Source: Fasciolopsis buskii (lineage: Eukaryota > Platyhelminthes > Trematoda > Plagiorchiida > Fasciolidae). Taken from it: 64,000 bases of DNA. The notes under the pieces were generated by a model that had not been told where the DNA came from, did not search any database, and was given only the letters and a program-made list of their open reading frames with translations. Position numbers and translations under genes: made by a program. The stretch is from NCBI GenBank assembly GCA_008360955.1, contig LUCM01005127.1, positions 1-64,000 on the forward strand, given 5' to 3'. Positions within the stretch are counted from its first letter, which is position 1. Every line of letters starts with the position of its first letter. Below, in pieces: positions 12,090 through 24,519 of this stretch.

Positions 12090-12500
12090 CCTTTTTTGAT
12101 ATCCAATCTGGTGATCACATCCATATTGGTCCTCATCTCTACCATGTAACTCTCAATTTTCGAGGATCCCAGCTAACAGGCGGCGACAGCCATTGCCTTT
12201 CAGCCACATTTTGCGCTTGCTAGACGCATCTTTGCTGCATTCGAACATAGTAGTACTCTGAGTGCAGGATTGCTAATCAGCCACAGAAAAATCTTTGCCA
12301 ACCATTATCTAGCATTGATTTAAAACTTGAAACCCCTTGCTTAGGAATTCACATTGCCTGTTATGTTCTTGTGAGGGAAAACGCATTGCATTGGATGTTT
12401 GCTTTCTGTTTTCTATGTCTGCACAGTGCCTTCTTTGCACAATTTTGATCTCGCCTTGCGTTTGACGCTCCTATGTTAAGAAACATGCAAAAACATACAA
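12090..12500 (+). repeat. LTR-like repeat, copy 3
   Basis: This is a diverged relative of 10185-10615 over its whole length, with the same block order ending in 'ATCTCGCCTTGCG'. It lies between the protease relic and the RT relic. It therefore either ends one truncated element or starts another. Confidence 0.45.
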
Positions 12501-12534
12501 ACCTTTCAAATTAGTTAAGGTTGCTCTCACACCC

Positions 12535-12665
12535 TCTCCCTTTGATTTATATTGTTCGTATTTCCTGGGCATCACCTCTGCAAAATCTTGATCTTGCCTT
12601 GCGCATGCCTCTTGCAAATAGAGGATATACGTTATTATTATCATTGTAATATACGCTCGGCGCAG
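12535..12665 (+). repeat. LTR-like 3' end fragment, copy 4
   Basis: Near-match to 655-745: 'TATTTCCTGGGCATCA.CTCTG' versus 'ATTTCCTGTGCATCATCCTTG', then 'TTGATCTTGCC', 'GCGCATGCCTCT.GCAAAT' and 'ATATACG.TATTATTA'. This is the best-matching pair of the LTR-like family in the window. The RT relic starts within about 80 bases. Confidence 0.5.
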
Positions 12666-12739
12666 GGAAATAGTAGACTGTCAAACGTGGCTGACCGTGG
12701 CCGGCCCCCACGCCGTTGTCAACCGAATCTTACTTCAGT

Positions 12740-14015
12740 ACGCCGAACCAGCAGCTCGACAGCCATAGAGCGAGCTACTTTGCAACTACCCGGATATACT
12801 GTGACAACCGGTTCACTTCCCGCCGTTATCGCAGGGATAAGCCGCCATGTGTAGAGAACACAGAATACCCAACTTACTATCGGCCTCATTGCCTAGCACC
12901 TGACGAGTTCCGCCCAGCCAAAGTGGAATTTGACCATAGTTTGGAACTGGGTATCATGTAAACTTCCAGCAGTGCTTGAGCCAATCCTAGCCACACGGTC
13001 CCCAGGTCCATTGGCGACTGGCGACCCTGCAGCGCTACGGAGCATTTGAAAGGGTCACCATTCTCGATAGGCACCCGATTTGTCATATACAGAACCTCAC
13101 GTCCTCGCTGTCCACTGGCCAGCTCTTCAAACACACACAAGCATTCAGTGAACCCCCCGTGGAGGAGACAGACATACCAAAACGGAGGTGACCACGCTTT
13201 TCGAACTGTTTCAGGTCATGAGGACGTCATTAAGTTTCAGCAGTACTGCTCAAACCTTTAAAGGATTTATGCAGGAGGTTGCAAGCGCTTTAGAGAATAT
13301 GCATGTGTTTCTGAACGATATCGTGGTTGCAAGCCACTCAAAGGGAGAAAAACAACGCGCACTTATGTGCTGTTTCAACCAAATCAGAAATCATGCCATA
13401 CCAATTAATGCCTCGAAATGTGACCTTAGAAAACCCAGCGCCTCATTCTTAGAGCATATCGTCCCGTCGATGGGTGTAGCTCCATTGTTGCACAAGATCA
13501 CCGCTATTCATGACTACCGAGAGCCTCATTCTTACCTACAACTGCGGCGATTTGTCAGCCCAATTAATTTGTATCTGTGTCTTACTCCTAACCGTGCAGA
13601 AATAATTATTCCCCTTACAGACCCCTTACAGGGAGTTAAGCGTAAGCTAGTGTTTCCCGACGCTGCCAAACATGCGTTTGCTTTCATTAGAGACGCTATC
13701 AAGCAAATATTGGTATTCGCAACTCCCGACCCTTCAGCACCCATATCTCTGATAACCGACGCCTTAAACACTGTAGTCGGAGCTGTACTTTAACGGTGCA
13801 TCGACCGTTCCTGAAAGCCTTTAGCATTCTTCTCCAACCGGCTGCAGCCGACAGAGTCTAGACATAGCACATTTGGCGAGGAGTTGCTCGACGTCTACCT
13901 AGCGCTCCAGCACTTTAGACACGCATTACAGGTTTGCCCATTCAGGGTGTTCACAAATCATAAATCGCTCGTATGCGTTTCATGCCAGCCCACCGCGGGA
14001 TCAACCATTATCCAT
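12740..14015 (+). pseudogene. CsRn1-like gypsy reverse transcriptase and RNase H relic
   Basis: Frames read in order: 'LAPDEFRPAKVEFDHSLELG' (12895), 'GDWRPC' (13015), 'TAQTFKGFMQEVASALENMH' (13245), 'VFLNDIVVAS' (13305), 'NASKCDLRKPSASFLEH' (13410), 'DYREPHSYLQLRRFVSPINL' (13515), 'LTDPLQG' and 'LITDALNTVVGAVL' at the RNase H entry (13750). 'TFGEELLDVYLALQHFRHAL' and 'FRVFTNHKSLV' (13870-13970) are further RNase H blocks. The catalytic YLDD is FLND, so one metal-binding Asp is lost. The longest open piece is 13188-13793. Stops and frameshifts occur elsewhere. Confidence 0.85.
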
Positions 14016-14029
14016 TACATTCCAGCCAC

Positions 14030-14400
14030 ATTGAATACTTCAATTCACACATTTGTGTCTGCGCTGACGGTATTCGAACACAAATGTACCGGCCGTATGC
14101 TGGTCCGTTTCGCGTGGATAAACGCTGTCCCAAAATTTTCGTTTTGGGCGGTGCCGGCCGACATGACACGGTGTCTATCGAGCGCATCAAGTCAGCCACT
14201 GTGCAGTCCACATTAAACGTCCCACCCCTCTCATCTTATGAGTTCCAACATCCTGGTCCAGTCCAGCCGCTACCCGAACTGCTCACGAAGAATTTTGGTG
14301 GGTAAAGAACCGCAGCGCCACCGTTCCCGCCGGAACTCTCAGATGTGCGAAACAGCCGTTGCGGCCAAAAGGCAAAGCAACCCGTTCGTTTTTTCAATTT
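14030..14400 (+). pseudogene. gypsy integrase C-terminus (GPY/F module), joined to RNase H by deletion
   Basis: The frame reads 'CVCADGIRTQMYRPYAGPFR', then 'KIFVLGGAGRHDTVSIERIK', the GPY/F module and tail of a gypsy integrase, ending with 'PVRFFNFAVVFS' near 14400 in a shifted frame. The zinc-binding HHCC and the DDE catalytic core are absent: RNase H sequence ends near 14015 and the integrase tail begins within about 30 bases. Roughly a kilobase of pol has therefore been deleted, and the copy cannot integrate. Confidence 0.75.
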
Positions 14401-15210
14401 CGCAGTTGTTTTCTCATGGTTGAGTACTATTCTGTTTGTGTGCGCATAACCGTGTTTGACAGAATCATACATTTTTGTCGCGAAGAGTTATGCGCTGACA
14501 GATATGTCACATCCACGTTGCGCCGACAAAGGCTGCACTAAACGCTGTTTGGGCGTCTGCACTTAGTCGAAAATCCACTGACGCCGGCACAAAATTATCG
14601 TTCTCATGGCTAACATCATTCAGGCGCCAGAGGACGAAGAGAATCCGGGGTAAGACACTCGTGTTCTACCAAGTCTAGTCAATAGCCCTGACGGGTGAGA
14701 TCAGTGGCTATGGAGGGCGGCCAGGTCCACCGTTTTGACCGTCGGGTGGGCGACTCGACATCAGTGGTGTGCGGGTGCAGCCAGGGCAGGATACCACACC
14801 TGCGTTCACCTCCCAATGGCATTTGTGGGTTGGGTGCCGGGCGTACGGTGAGCATCCAAATCCTAGCGCCTATGAGACCACCAAAAGAGCGGAAAAGTTT
14901 CCATTGCCGAGAAATGTCAAGGCCGCAAGACATTCGCACCTTTCCAGCTTGTTCTACATGGTTCCAGTGGAAGCACTTCTCCAAGGTCTTCTGCGAGGAG
15001 GCCCCTGCAACAGAATGTGGACTAGTTCCCACGGGGAGCTTGTTCGACCGAACCACGTGCGGTCGCCACTTACGATCCTCTCACGCACACTTCGCTCCGC
15101 CAAATATAGTCAACCTCCTACTGCATCCATTTGCCTTGTCGCCCTACTGTCAAGTTTCTGGATAGTCGATCTAGCAATCATACCTAGCCGAGTAAAGGTA
15201 ACGCAAAACT
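14401..15210. other. GC-rich unclassified stretch, probable repeat
   Basis: After the gypsy tail, positions 14680-15165 are GC-rich for this window and open on both strands (156 codons plus, 125 minus). I do not recognise either protein. The composition differs sharply from the AT-rich DNA that starts after 15.2 kb, so a retroelement untranslated region or another dispersed repeat is the likeliest reading. Confidence 0.3.
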
Positions 15211-17703
15211 GATCACACTGGTTAAAGGCAAGCAAATGTAATACGAGATCCGCGTCAGGACAATCGATTTTACAGATTTACGGTAGCTTTTCCTAAGTCA
15301 CTATCTAAGATGTCATTTTAGCTGGATAGGAGCAAAACGACAGCAGTGGTTGGCGCGAGTTCCGATCTGGGATCACGGTTAGCAATGGCACAATGTTGCA
15401 TGACGGTTTCGGCTACTTGAGAGATATTGCTTAGATGGACTTGCTTGCTAGTCAGGGAGCCGAGGTGGAAGAAATAGTGCAACATTACCTTCAAATTATA
15501 ATGCGAGAGGTGAATGTTCTTGTCCTAGATTGACCTGAATCGTTTTCCAGAATAGTATCAATTTAATGGAAGAAAGAAAAACGTTTAAGAGTGCCAAATC
15601 GATCGCTCATTGTTGACTAACCGAGGGACGAGACCCAAGAAGCTTATTAGTTTCACGGAGGTAGGGTGCTAGCAGGAATAGAAATTCAGAATGCCAAATA
15701 CACTGAGGGACTGGGTGTACGGGTGCGTTAGAAGTCAACTTAATTCCAAGTTTTCGGCTGTCACGTTCTTGCCCTGGTCTATCGTTTTCGATAGCTCTCA
15801 GGAAACTAGGTGTGAATGCATTAGGTACATTGGTGTTGGGAGTCTGTAAACTGTAACAGATGACGAAAAATACTCAGAATAGACTGTATGTGGAAGGAGT
15901 TCGGGCTCACATAGAAGACTCGAGTTACGGTAAGATAGACGCGTTGATACAATGAAATTTAGTTGTTATATAAAACATTGGCCCAATTTGACAATAATAC
16001 GAATAGTAACATTAGAGGCAACATATGGGTTACAGCTGGAGATGAAGAAATGACGAGCCACATGAACGAAGGAGTGAGTGATGCTTGGATGAGCAGATAT
16101 TAGAAGGAGAAAATCAGACAAAAATTGGCAAAAATCCTGGAAGTTTGATAATGAAGGGCAGATGGAGATGGACGATCTAGTTAATAGATGAAGTTGCACG
16201 GATGAAATCAATAAGAAACTAGGACGGAAAGTAACAGTTGGAATCTCTTCAGTCCCCAACTTAGCAGCTGTAGAAATGGCTGTAGCGGTTAGCCATGTAA
16301 ACCGGGCTTTACGACTATTATCGCTTTTAATCAGTTGCTCATCGGGCCACCGAAAAGAAGAGAGAAAAGGCTTTAACCTTTCAGCTCCGGATCACCTCAC
16401 TTGGTCCCCGAAGATCATAAAAGGTGTTTGTTGGAAAATGATGTGCGACAGTCTGCATGCCAAGTAACCTTCACTCACAAAGTTAGCTGTTGTCAAGCTA
16501 ATCGTTCCTGTCCACGTTTGAGCCTGTAGTGGCCCTAACCTTTAAACAACAATAATAGATAACAGTGAGTTTGAGGGTTAAAGTGAGCGCTAATCCAGAG
16601 CGTCCGTAAGTGTCCAGTGCAATTTAGTGCCGACTGCATGTACAGTCCAGGTTCACGGTAATTTCCTGTCTCCCTTGTAAATTCCACTGTTCCCGTTAAT
16701 GGCTAACAGCAATTCTTCTAATCTGTGGGTTGACGAACCCACTTGTCGAACAATAGGGCTCGGTGACAATAGGAGTGTAAGTCAAGAACGAACTGGGCCA
16801 CCTCAGGTTTTCAGGCGGAAACCTAAGTGATTTTATTTGGTAAAATGACGTAATACCGTGCACACAAAGGAGATGCGCAAACTAACAAACAATGAGTGCA
16901 CGAGTTCCTAAAGTCCTGACTGTTTCGTAGTGTGTTCCTTACCCTCTGAGATATCTCCTTATTTTTGCGGCATCGACTGCAGCATCGGCCCGACTACAAC
17001 CCGGATTACGCGCAAGAGCATTGACCTTTATAGAAACCAAGTTTCCGTGGAGTGTTAACACTAGGCTTGGAGTCAACAACGACAACAATATCACAGACTG
17101 TTCTGTTAACAACACCGATCCAAACAAAACTCCGGCACGTGTTGGTGACAAAGGGGACTTTTATCATTGCTGCGTGCGTGGGGTTGCTCCCAGCTGGCTT
17201 CATGTGACACTCGTTGTCGTTGGTGTGATTTGGGAGTGCGCCTTGGAGTACCAGAGATGGAAGGGAACACTTTTGAGGTTTGGTCATTGTGCAATGATCA
17301 TTCTGTTGTGAATAGTAAACCAGCATGTCGAACCCGCCTTTGTTTTGAACCGTGTTAGTTGGACGGATGCATTTTGCAAGAAGGTTTGCCCGTGGCCTAC
17401 AAAAGCCGTGATAACAGACGAGTGCCAACTGCAAACGTTCTACTTTTGTCCAACATATGATATTTGGAAGTCTCGTCAACGTGAAACTGCTGCAAAAAGC
17501 CTTTAAGAATCGTTCTCAACATGGGGTAGCCCAAGTCAGTTGGATGATAAATTCCTCAGTCGATTTCCTTGCTTTATCTTAGCCATATCGTAAAAGATGA
17601 AATAGCATGCAAAACAGAACAACAAATGCGAATTGAGCGAAGTTTTCAAGTCGATTTATAAACATTTAACATGCACACTAATTACCGTCGAATGAAATGA
17701 GTT
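15211..17703. other. AT-rich stretch, no supported gene
   Basis: A purine-rich plus strand around 16030-16200 gives a spurious Ser/Phe-rich minus frame. Overlapping frames on both strands at 17006-17479 (157 codons minus, 96 plus) lack recognisable motifs and splice context. Nothing else was seen. Confidence 0.3.
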
Positions 17704-17770
17704 ATCATGAAATAATTCACCATGTGATATCATCGCTCAGCTGACCATTAAGAAACCATGAAAGTTTTAC
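17704..17770 (-). repeat. SINE 3'-tail fragment (copy F)
   Basis: On the minus strand this reads CATGGTTTCTTAATGGTCAG, then CTGAGCGATGATATCACATG and GTGAATTATTTCATGA. That is the same 3' tail as the SINE copies at 55.6 and 56.2 kb. The tRNA-like head and hammerhead are absent; similarity stops at the ATGG that closes the ribozyme's outer stem. Confidence 0.7.
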
Positions 17771-20700
17771 CAGTTGCCAGTCAATCTTCTCATGATATGA
17801 GCTGGTTTTATGGAATCCAGAATGTAATACGCGATCAAGGAAAGCAGATGCAATAGACATGGGCTTAGATAATCCCAGTTCTTACTTGACAGCCTTTAAA
17901 TGGCCTTCAGTCTCCTGAATTTAGTTCTGCTAATGCAATGGCATTCACTTGCAAGTCTGCATTGCAAAAATCTATTTTTTCTCCTGCTAACTGCGCTACC
18001 AAGCCCGGCATAATCAGACTCAAAAACTCCAACGGCCTCGAGGATGAGCCAGACCTCTTCAGGCGGTCCGACCAAACCAAACTCCACTAAAACGTCAAGG
18101 GTTGCTACAAAAAGAGGTGTGATGTCAAAGTAAAGTGGTGACTTAGGCACCCAGTTTGTTAGAATAATGGCAGAATCATCAGTCGCGATAAAGACGGCTC
18201 AAACAAAGTCGAGCAGTTGGGTATAGGCGCATCAACGCTCGACATTTCTGGAGTGAAGGAGCTCGCGAAAACTTCCAAATATCGTCCAAGTTTTCTAGGT
18301 TGAGTGCAAAACAACTTGAATGATTTCTCCTCTTTTTAATGATAACTGCTTCGGAGCGCGCGACTTCGGAGGGGTACTACGTTTGGCAACTAATTTAGGT
18401 TAAGAGCAAATCTTAATTCAAGTCTTTCCATCACATGTAGTTCTTTTACTTACTGTGGTAGGTAATGCAGACTAAAATGGCCCAGTGTCACATTTATGGA
18501 GATGGTCTATTCCCCAGGTATTCTTTGTGGGCCAGACAAGGTCTACGTCATATGGAATATCTAAACCCTGGCTAGTAACGGCTACTGCTGCAGTTCTTCG
18601 GTCCGGTTAACCTCAATGAATCACTCACTCTCCAAAATGCTTTGAACTATTGCCCTTATAACATTCCTTTTACAAGGAAGTTAACTCAAATAAACATTGC
18701 CCGTGGCTGCGCAGACTACGTCTACCTACACCAAGCACATATCATAACTCTTCAGTGCTTGCAGCTGTAACAACCCGGTCGTCGGACACATCAGCCTGAG
18801 CCGATGTTTAGAATTACGTCGACGGTTTTTGGACGCCCTCAATATCCTGTTCCAGACATGTCTCAGCCCGTGGAGACTAGGTCCTTCAGTTCTGATGGAG
18901 AGTTGCCGTTAGCTGCCTCTTTAGGCTGCTTGTGTTGAGACATCAAAAGCACCTGATTTACGAGCTCAATGTGGACACCGACCAACACCAGTTAAGAGAT
19001 TCGAGATTTTGACTTTGTCTGATTGCCAGCTGTAGACGTATGATACGTGTCCGTGACCGACAGCTCCGTCGACTTGTTCTGTTCCTAATGCAACACATAC
19101 TTCTCCAAAATCCGGCGCCAGCCTAGACGTAGTGCCGGAGACTCAGGTGGTTTATTCTGACTTCGACCAATTCTGACAGGTCAGTTCCTTTGGCATAGCC
19201 TTATCGTCCATTGCATTGTCACAAGCTAACAGATTTTAAAGTTCTTTCAAGGCTTGTAGAGCCAGAGACTTACCGTTGTCCCAAGCTTATAGTGTCGCAA
19301 AACCGCTCTCACTCAAGTGTAGCTGCTTCAGCCAATCCAGTAAGGAAGCATTTTTTGCGGTTTAATGCCAAGTATGATGTGCATCAATTGTATCTTGCCT
19401 GCCTCAACACTAAACAGTAAACGTTTATGGGTAGACCAGGGTCCCCTTAACTAAGAACTCAGCACCGTAGACAGGATTTCACCACGTGCACCGTAATCTC
19501 AAAGAGCCAATAATACCGTCTCACGGCTAGGCCTTCATGCTCACATGGACGCCGGCAATTTCTTTGTTCCCCCCATACAGAAGAGGCTTCGGATGCTTTG
19601 CTTATGGGTCGTGTGCGCGCATTTGCTTGTCCTGCTGCAGCAACCTTAGCTTCTATTTCGGAGGAGGATCTTTAATCTTGCCCCAAACACCGGGATCTAG
19701 GCGAATTGAAATAAACGCTTCCCAGTAACAAGCCGAATATTTCGTGGAGTGGTTTCATCCACCATTAAAAACTGCCCTTCAGGCCAAGGCCACTTACTAT
19801 GGTGAGAAGAATTTCCGTGAGGTCACTTAAGCCTGCGGAGCACCTCTAAAAAAATATGGACGACATTTAACAAACTAGTTTTTCGTTTTTCTCTTTTGTC
19901 TCACCACAGGGGAAAGGGTTGGGCTTGCAGTGCCGTTGCGGCTTAAGCATTCTCATCATCGGCATTGTACCAATAATCAAAGGTTATGAAACGTGTTTGC
20001 CGTCGTGAGGAACAAGCGTCAAAGAAGTGTCTGAATAAGTCCCGTGATGACGTATTTAAAATGGGCATTACGTTGAACCTGGTTTATCTGTCATCAACTG
20101 CATATCTAGTTGATACCATGGCTTTGTTCGACTTAGAAGTGGATGGAACAAGTTACTTGGACGGTAGCGGTTACTACTGGTATTCGAACCTCTTTGGGTG
20201 TGAACGTACCATGAGGTCATTATTATGGCTAAATAACATGACGGGATTTTGAGAAAATGTTTTTACAGCTAATCAGAGTCTTATCCTTATCTTTGACTGT
20301 TATCCATCAGCTCTTGTGTTGCACGACTGAAGACATCTCCGACGAATCGTCAAGATAGAGTTGCAACTAATTAGCTAAGTTGTAATGATTTATGACCATT
20401 ACATATAAGAACCATGGAACTTGCCAGATAAGATTTACACCCTTGCCTTGAGCTCGGGGCAATCAGGAGGTAGTGGCAGTATTTGTTATTTGAAGAAGCC
20501 ATCCGTGACCAGTAGGCCATTGTGTGGAACAGTAACCAGAAGTCATGTACCAACGCATTATAGATTTATCTCGCAAAAACTTAACGACAGCAAACATCTG
20601 TAGGTATGGAAGAAAATGACACAAAATTAGCAAGGCTGCATTCAGTTTATCAGCTATGAAGGCCTGCCTTTGCATCGTATGCGATCTGCTTGAAATTAAA

Positions 20701-22350
20701 AAAATTGTGTTCAGTTAATTACATAAGCCCAGCCCCAAATGTATCGCTAGAAGTTGACTTAGGAAAAATTTCCCAACCGGTTTAGGTGGATGATAAAAAT
20801 GGTTTTATCTCAACTGTTGTTGGTTATTTCCAATGGTTGGTTATTAATCAATTCAGCACTGTTTAGTTCCTTTGCCGCATATGGGTACCGCGGGCACTCA
20901 AAAAATTTTGCTCGCAATCTCGGCCACCCCATTCTGTTGGGACTGAAGCCGTCTCAAAATCTCACGGCTCCATGTATGCTCATTTATTTTAACTCCCTAT
21001 TACATGTCGGATTATCTGCTCAGGCAGCATGTGCTTGCCAGTTAAGCGTCGCCGTATGACTTTCATGTGCGACTCAGATGGGACGATTGAAAATTTAACT
21101 AGCCGTCCATGTCCTCACAAAAATCGCAGGCATGAGTCTGTATGTGTAGGAGTAACCCCAAAATAGCCATACGAAAAGATGGAGCATAGGACTGCTACTT
21201 CATGACGACGTTTTACGCTATCCAAGTAACAGGGGCACCAAATGGTGCCCTACAGTATGAGGGGCTCATTGAAAAAGCTAAAAATATGTTTTACTGATCT
21301 TCAAAAGCTCTTTTCTTATAGCCATCAGTTCAAGGCAAAGCAGAAATTGTCCAAATTCTTAAATCTTCCAGTATTCAGTGTTGGTGAACGTATGACATTT
21401 ATGAGAAAATCATATGGGAGACTTCTTTCGTGACAGTCGGTTGACCATTACAAAAGCTGGAGCTGGACTGCGCGCCAGTAAGTCAACAAGCCCAGACATA
21501 TGGGAAGACCTTGCTCACGTCAACTGACAATTGAAGAAAGAGAAAAATCCCAGTATGAGGTGTCGACTGGTGCTAATAAAAGAAGCCCAATTCAGTCTTC
21601 GTTTTTCCAGTGTCACATTAAAAGCAGGCAACGCTGACAGTTGATGCCTTACACAGTCCATTTTCGGGACCACTGGGAACGGTCATGCTGCTTACTTTGT
21701 TCTAGGATTGCCTTAGCTGGAGGACAAGCTAATATGCTGCATAAACGAACACTATGTCTAACTCCTTTAAACTTTGGCAAAAAGCCTTCAATTATCAGTA
21801 TTTCAATTCAGTGCTAACATTCTTCAGACATATCCTAGTGTCTGCGGGTTTTTAATATGCCGCAAGAAATTCCTACAAGAAACTACGAGCTTTAGTGCAT
21901 GGCAATTGATCAAGAATTGATCACAGCAGCTTTGATGATTTATCATAAATTGGCAGCTCATTAATGAACAATTACATGTTGATCATGATGTTATCAATCG
22001 ATTTCATAGATATGCCCATCTCCAAACCAACATGTACGTAGAGGGCTCCGTAAGTTGTTGGTTTCCTAGCAATAGGTGACGTTGTCAACACCGTCCGTTT
22101 ACTGGTAGGTTGACGTCTATCGATCACAAAATCTCCAACTTATTTGGAGTCTGTGCCACAAACAACCGTAACTGAAGAGCACCGTGTTCAGCAACTGTCC
22201 AACAGGACTATTTTGGTTTGAAATTTACGATACATCCACTAGCAAATTATCACAAAACTGTTGCCTTCAATGCACTGAATCACCGTGGTGAATATACTTT
22301 CATAATGAAATCAATCAAGAATTATCGTACTAAACGGTGAGAAACCGGCT
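17771..22350. other. no supported gene; short frames only
   Basis: Frames of 60-89 codons occur on both strands (for example 19211-19420, 19986-20252 and 20790-21059 plus). None has a recognisable domain. Around 18600-19200 the composition is more balanced and may be an old repeat. No RNA gene was seen. Confidence 0.3.
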
Positions 22351-22360
22351 TTAAAGATAA

Positions 22361-22632
22361 TGAATTAAAGTCTTCTTAAATGTAACTTCACTTCCATGAA
22401 TATCGCTAATCGTAATTCTCCCAATTTGGTAACCGTTAACATCACCGGCCGGCTTATCCGATGTTACATTTTCATGTTTAAAGTTATCCTCGTTTTGATC
22501 ACCTGTGTCATTCGAAACAAGTAGTGGCTCTTGACCGATCAAGAGGCTGAAGTTGGAAAAACGACCGGTAGATTTAGCGGATCTACAAATTAGTAAGCTA
22601 GAAAAACTGAAAATAAATAGTATTATCATCAT
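22361..22632 (-). CDS. candidate first coding exon with signal peptide
   Basis: The minus frame begins MMIILFIFSFSSLLICRSA, a good secretory signal peptide: a short start, a hydrophobic core of about 14 residues and small residues before a likely cleavage site. It continues hydrophilic, with possible N-glycosylation sites NDT and NVT. A possible splice donor (GAA|GTGAAG) lies near its 3' end, after 'ISDIHG'. No downstream exon was linked to it and no family is recognised. A chance frame with a hydrophobic start cannot be excluded. Confidence 0.3.
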
Positions 22633-22639
22633 TTTCTGA

Positions 22640-24515
22640 GCAGTTGATGGACATGACTACAACAGCGGACCAAATGGCCTCGCTTACATGCACAACGACA
22701 ACGATGACGGCTACGAAATAGAATTGATTGGAGATTTGCGGCCGAAGTAGAACACAGGTCTCTTCACACTTTCTGAGTTGCGGAACAAGTGGTACCTTAG
22801 ATTGTGTACTGATAGTTCATCAAAAAACATAAACATGCAGCGTTTATTGCCCGCAAAAATTTGTCTCGATGACAGAAATATTTTCAGCATGAAAACCTAT
22901 TGCGACAGTGGATAGAAACTGATAACCGTGAATTATGAACTTCGAATCCTACCTAAAGCTTACAAAAATGAACGCTGAACTATTTGCTCAAATACAAAAC
23001 CCCAACTGTGATTCCAGAAGAGGTAAGGAATCGTGGATAATTAATCTTGAGCGTTGGAAGGCATATGAAATAAGTTATATGATGCCAAACTGGAGATATT
23101 TTCGGATGTGGAGATTAAGTGGCAAATTTAAGCAGCCAGCTCCTTCACCTTCGATATGTTTTCAGGTGCTGGCGATACAGAATGGCGAAATTGTTTTTGA
23201 TGAAATACTAGAAACGGTAAATCAAGGAGGACCGGGGGAGAGAGTGAGGTTTGACAGGAATATTTCACCACGGCTCCGGAGTAAGTTAGGTACCTGTGCT
23301 GAAGAAAATTGCAGAGTAAGACTCCATTACCAGAAAAGGACATGGAAGGGCAATGGATTCTGATTCCGTCTTTGCGCTACTCTTGTAAATGATCAGCACT
23401 TCTGCGGCGGCAACATCGATTGCGTCCGTCGATTATATGGGCGAAAAAGCCGCATGAGAAAGCTAATGAATAAATTTCGGTCAAAGGGGCCGACAGAAGA
23501 TCCGACCAGTGAGTGTTGATCATTGACAGCCAATACAAGCAATTCGATTTTGATTAATGATCCGTTTTGTCTGCTTCAGTTGATTTTCCTTACCAAAGTT
23601 AGCGGGAACTACAGATAGAATCAATGGAGGATTTAAGCATGGAGTAGAATGGACGTCTCCTCTTATTTTCGTTCAGGGATAAAACATGTGCATGATAAAT
23701 TGTGCATCGATTACAGATTACTGTATAGGTCTTGGTGACAGTTTCCTGTTTTTGGGTGGTGGCGCACTGAAGAAACAAAATGTACCGCAATACAATGCAT
23801 TCATTGAAACAAATCTTTGGATTTCAAAGTGGCTGATAGGAAATCATTTGAACGAAGCAAAATCGGTATACCTCGAAGGAATCCGTATATTAAGTTTTGG
23901 GTTTTGATGGCCAAAATCTAGCTGCTTATGAGGTGGAAGCCTGTAGGATTTTTATATTTTTATTTCCAGTGAGATATTTTTTGCTTGTGGAAGGACAAGT
24001 TATTTATAAAAAGGTTAACGCTACTTATAAGTAGACCGTGGGATTGGAAAGAACAATGTTTCGATTCTGCCCAATAAACTCTCCTTTCGAACGGCGGAAA
24101 ATTACCGATGGTAAGAACTATTGATGTTTTGTATCCAGGTAAATCACTCCTCAGTCCGACCTCACCGTGTTTTTGAGATGTCATTCTCCTAAATTTTGGA
24201 CTGCTCGAAATAATCGAAGTTAGAAGACTAAAAATCATATGAAACAGTGCGAGTAGGAATGAAGGCCCGGGTCAGCTGTCACTGTCAAATACTAGCAAAA
24301 TCAGCTGTATACCGTTTGTGAAACCAGAGGAAAATGTATCCTAAGTAATAATCATTAACGAGTAATCAGCAAAATACAGTGATATCCTTGTTTACGGGGT
24401 TCATTAACAGACTCCTTAACAATGCAGTCGCGATGGAAGTCACGAAATAGATGTGGAGATTTGGTCCAACCTCTCCTGAATCAATAACGAAATAGCTTCT
24501 GTAAATTTTCTCTGT
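22640..24515. other. AT-rich stretch with unassigned open frames
   Basis: The 142-codon plus frame 22935-23363 overlaps a minus frame (23128-23343) that contains 'YSGAVVKYSCQ' after an AG preceded by a pyrimidine-rich run. That run faintly resembles the start of a sushi-type module but has too few cysteines to support one. A minus frame at 23960-24238 is also unassigned. No gene model can be built. Confidence 0.25.
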
Positions 24516-24519
24516 AATC

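Noticed and set aside
17006..17479. 157-codon minus frame as a gene
   Set aside because: The opposite strand is equally open, the composition is odd, and no domain or splice context supports either.
23128..23343. Sushi (CCP) module
   Set aside because: Only a 'YSGAVVKYSC'-like stretch fits; the other cysteines and the Trp of the module are missing.
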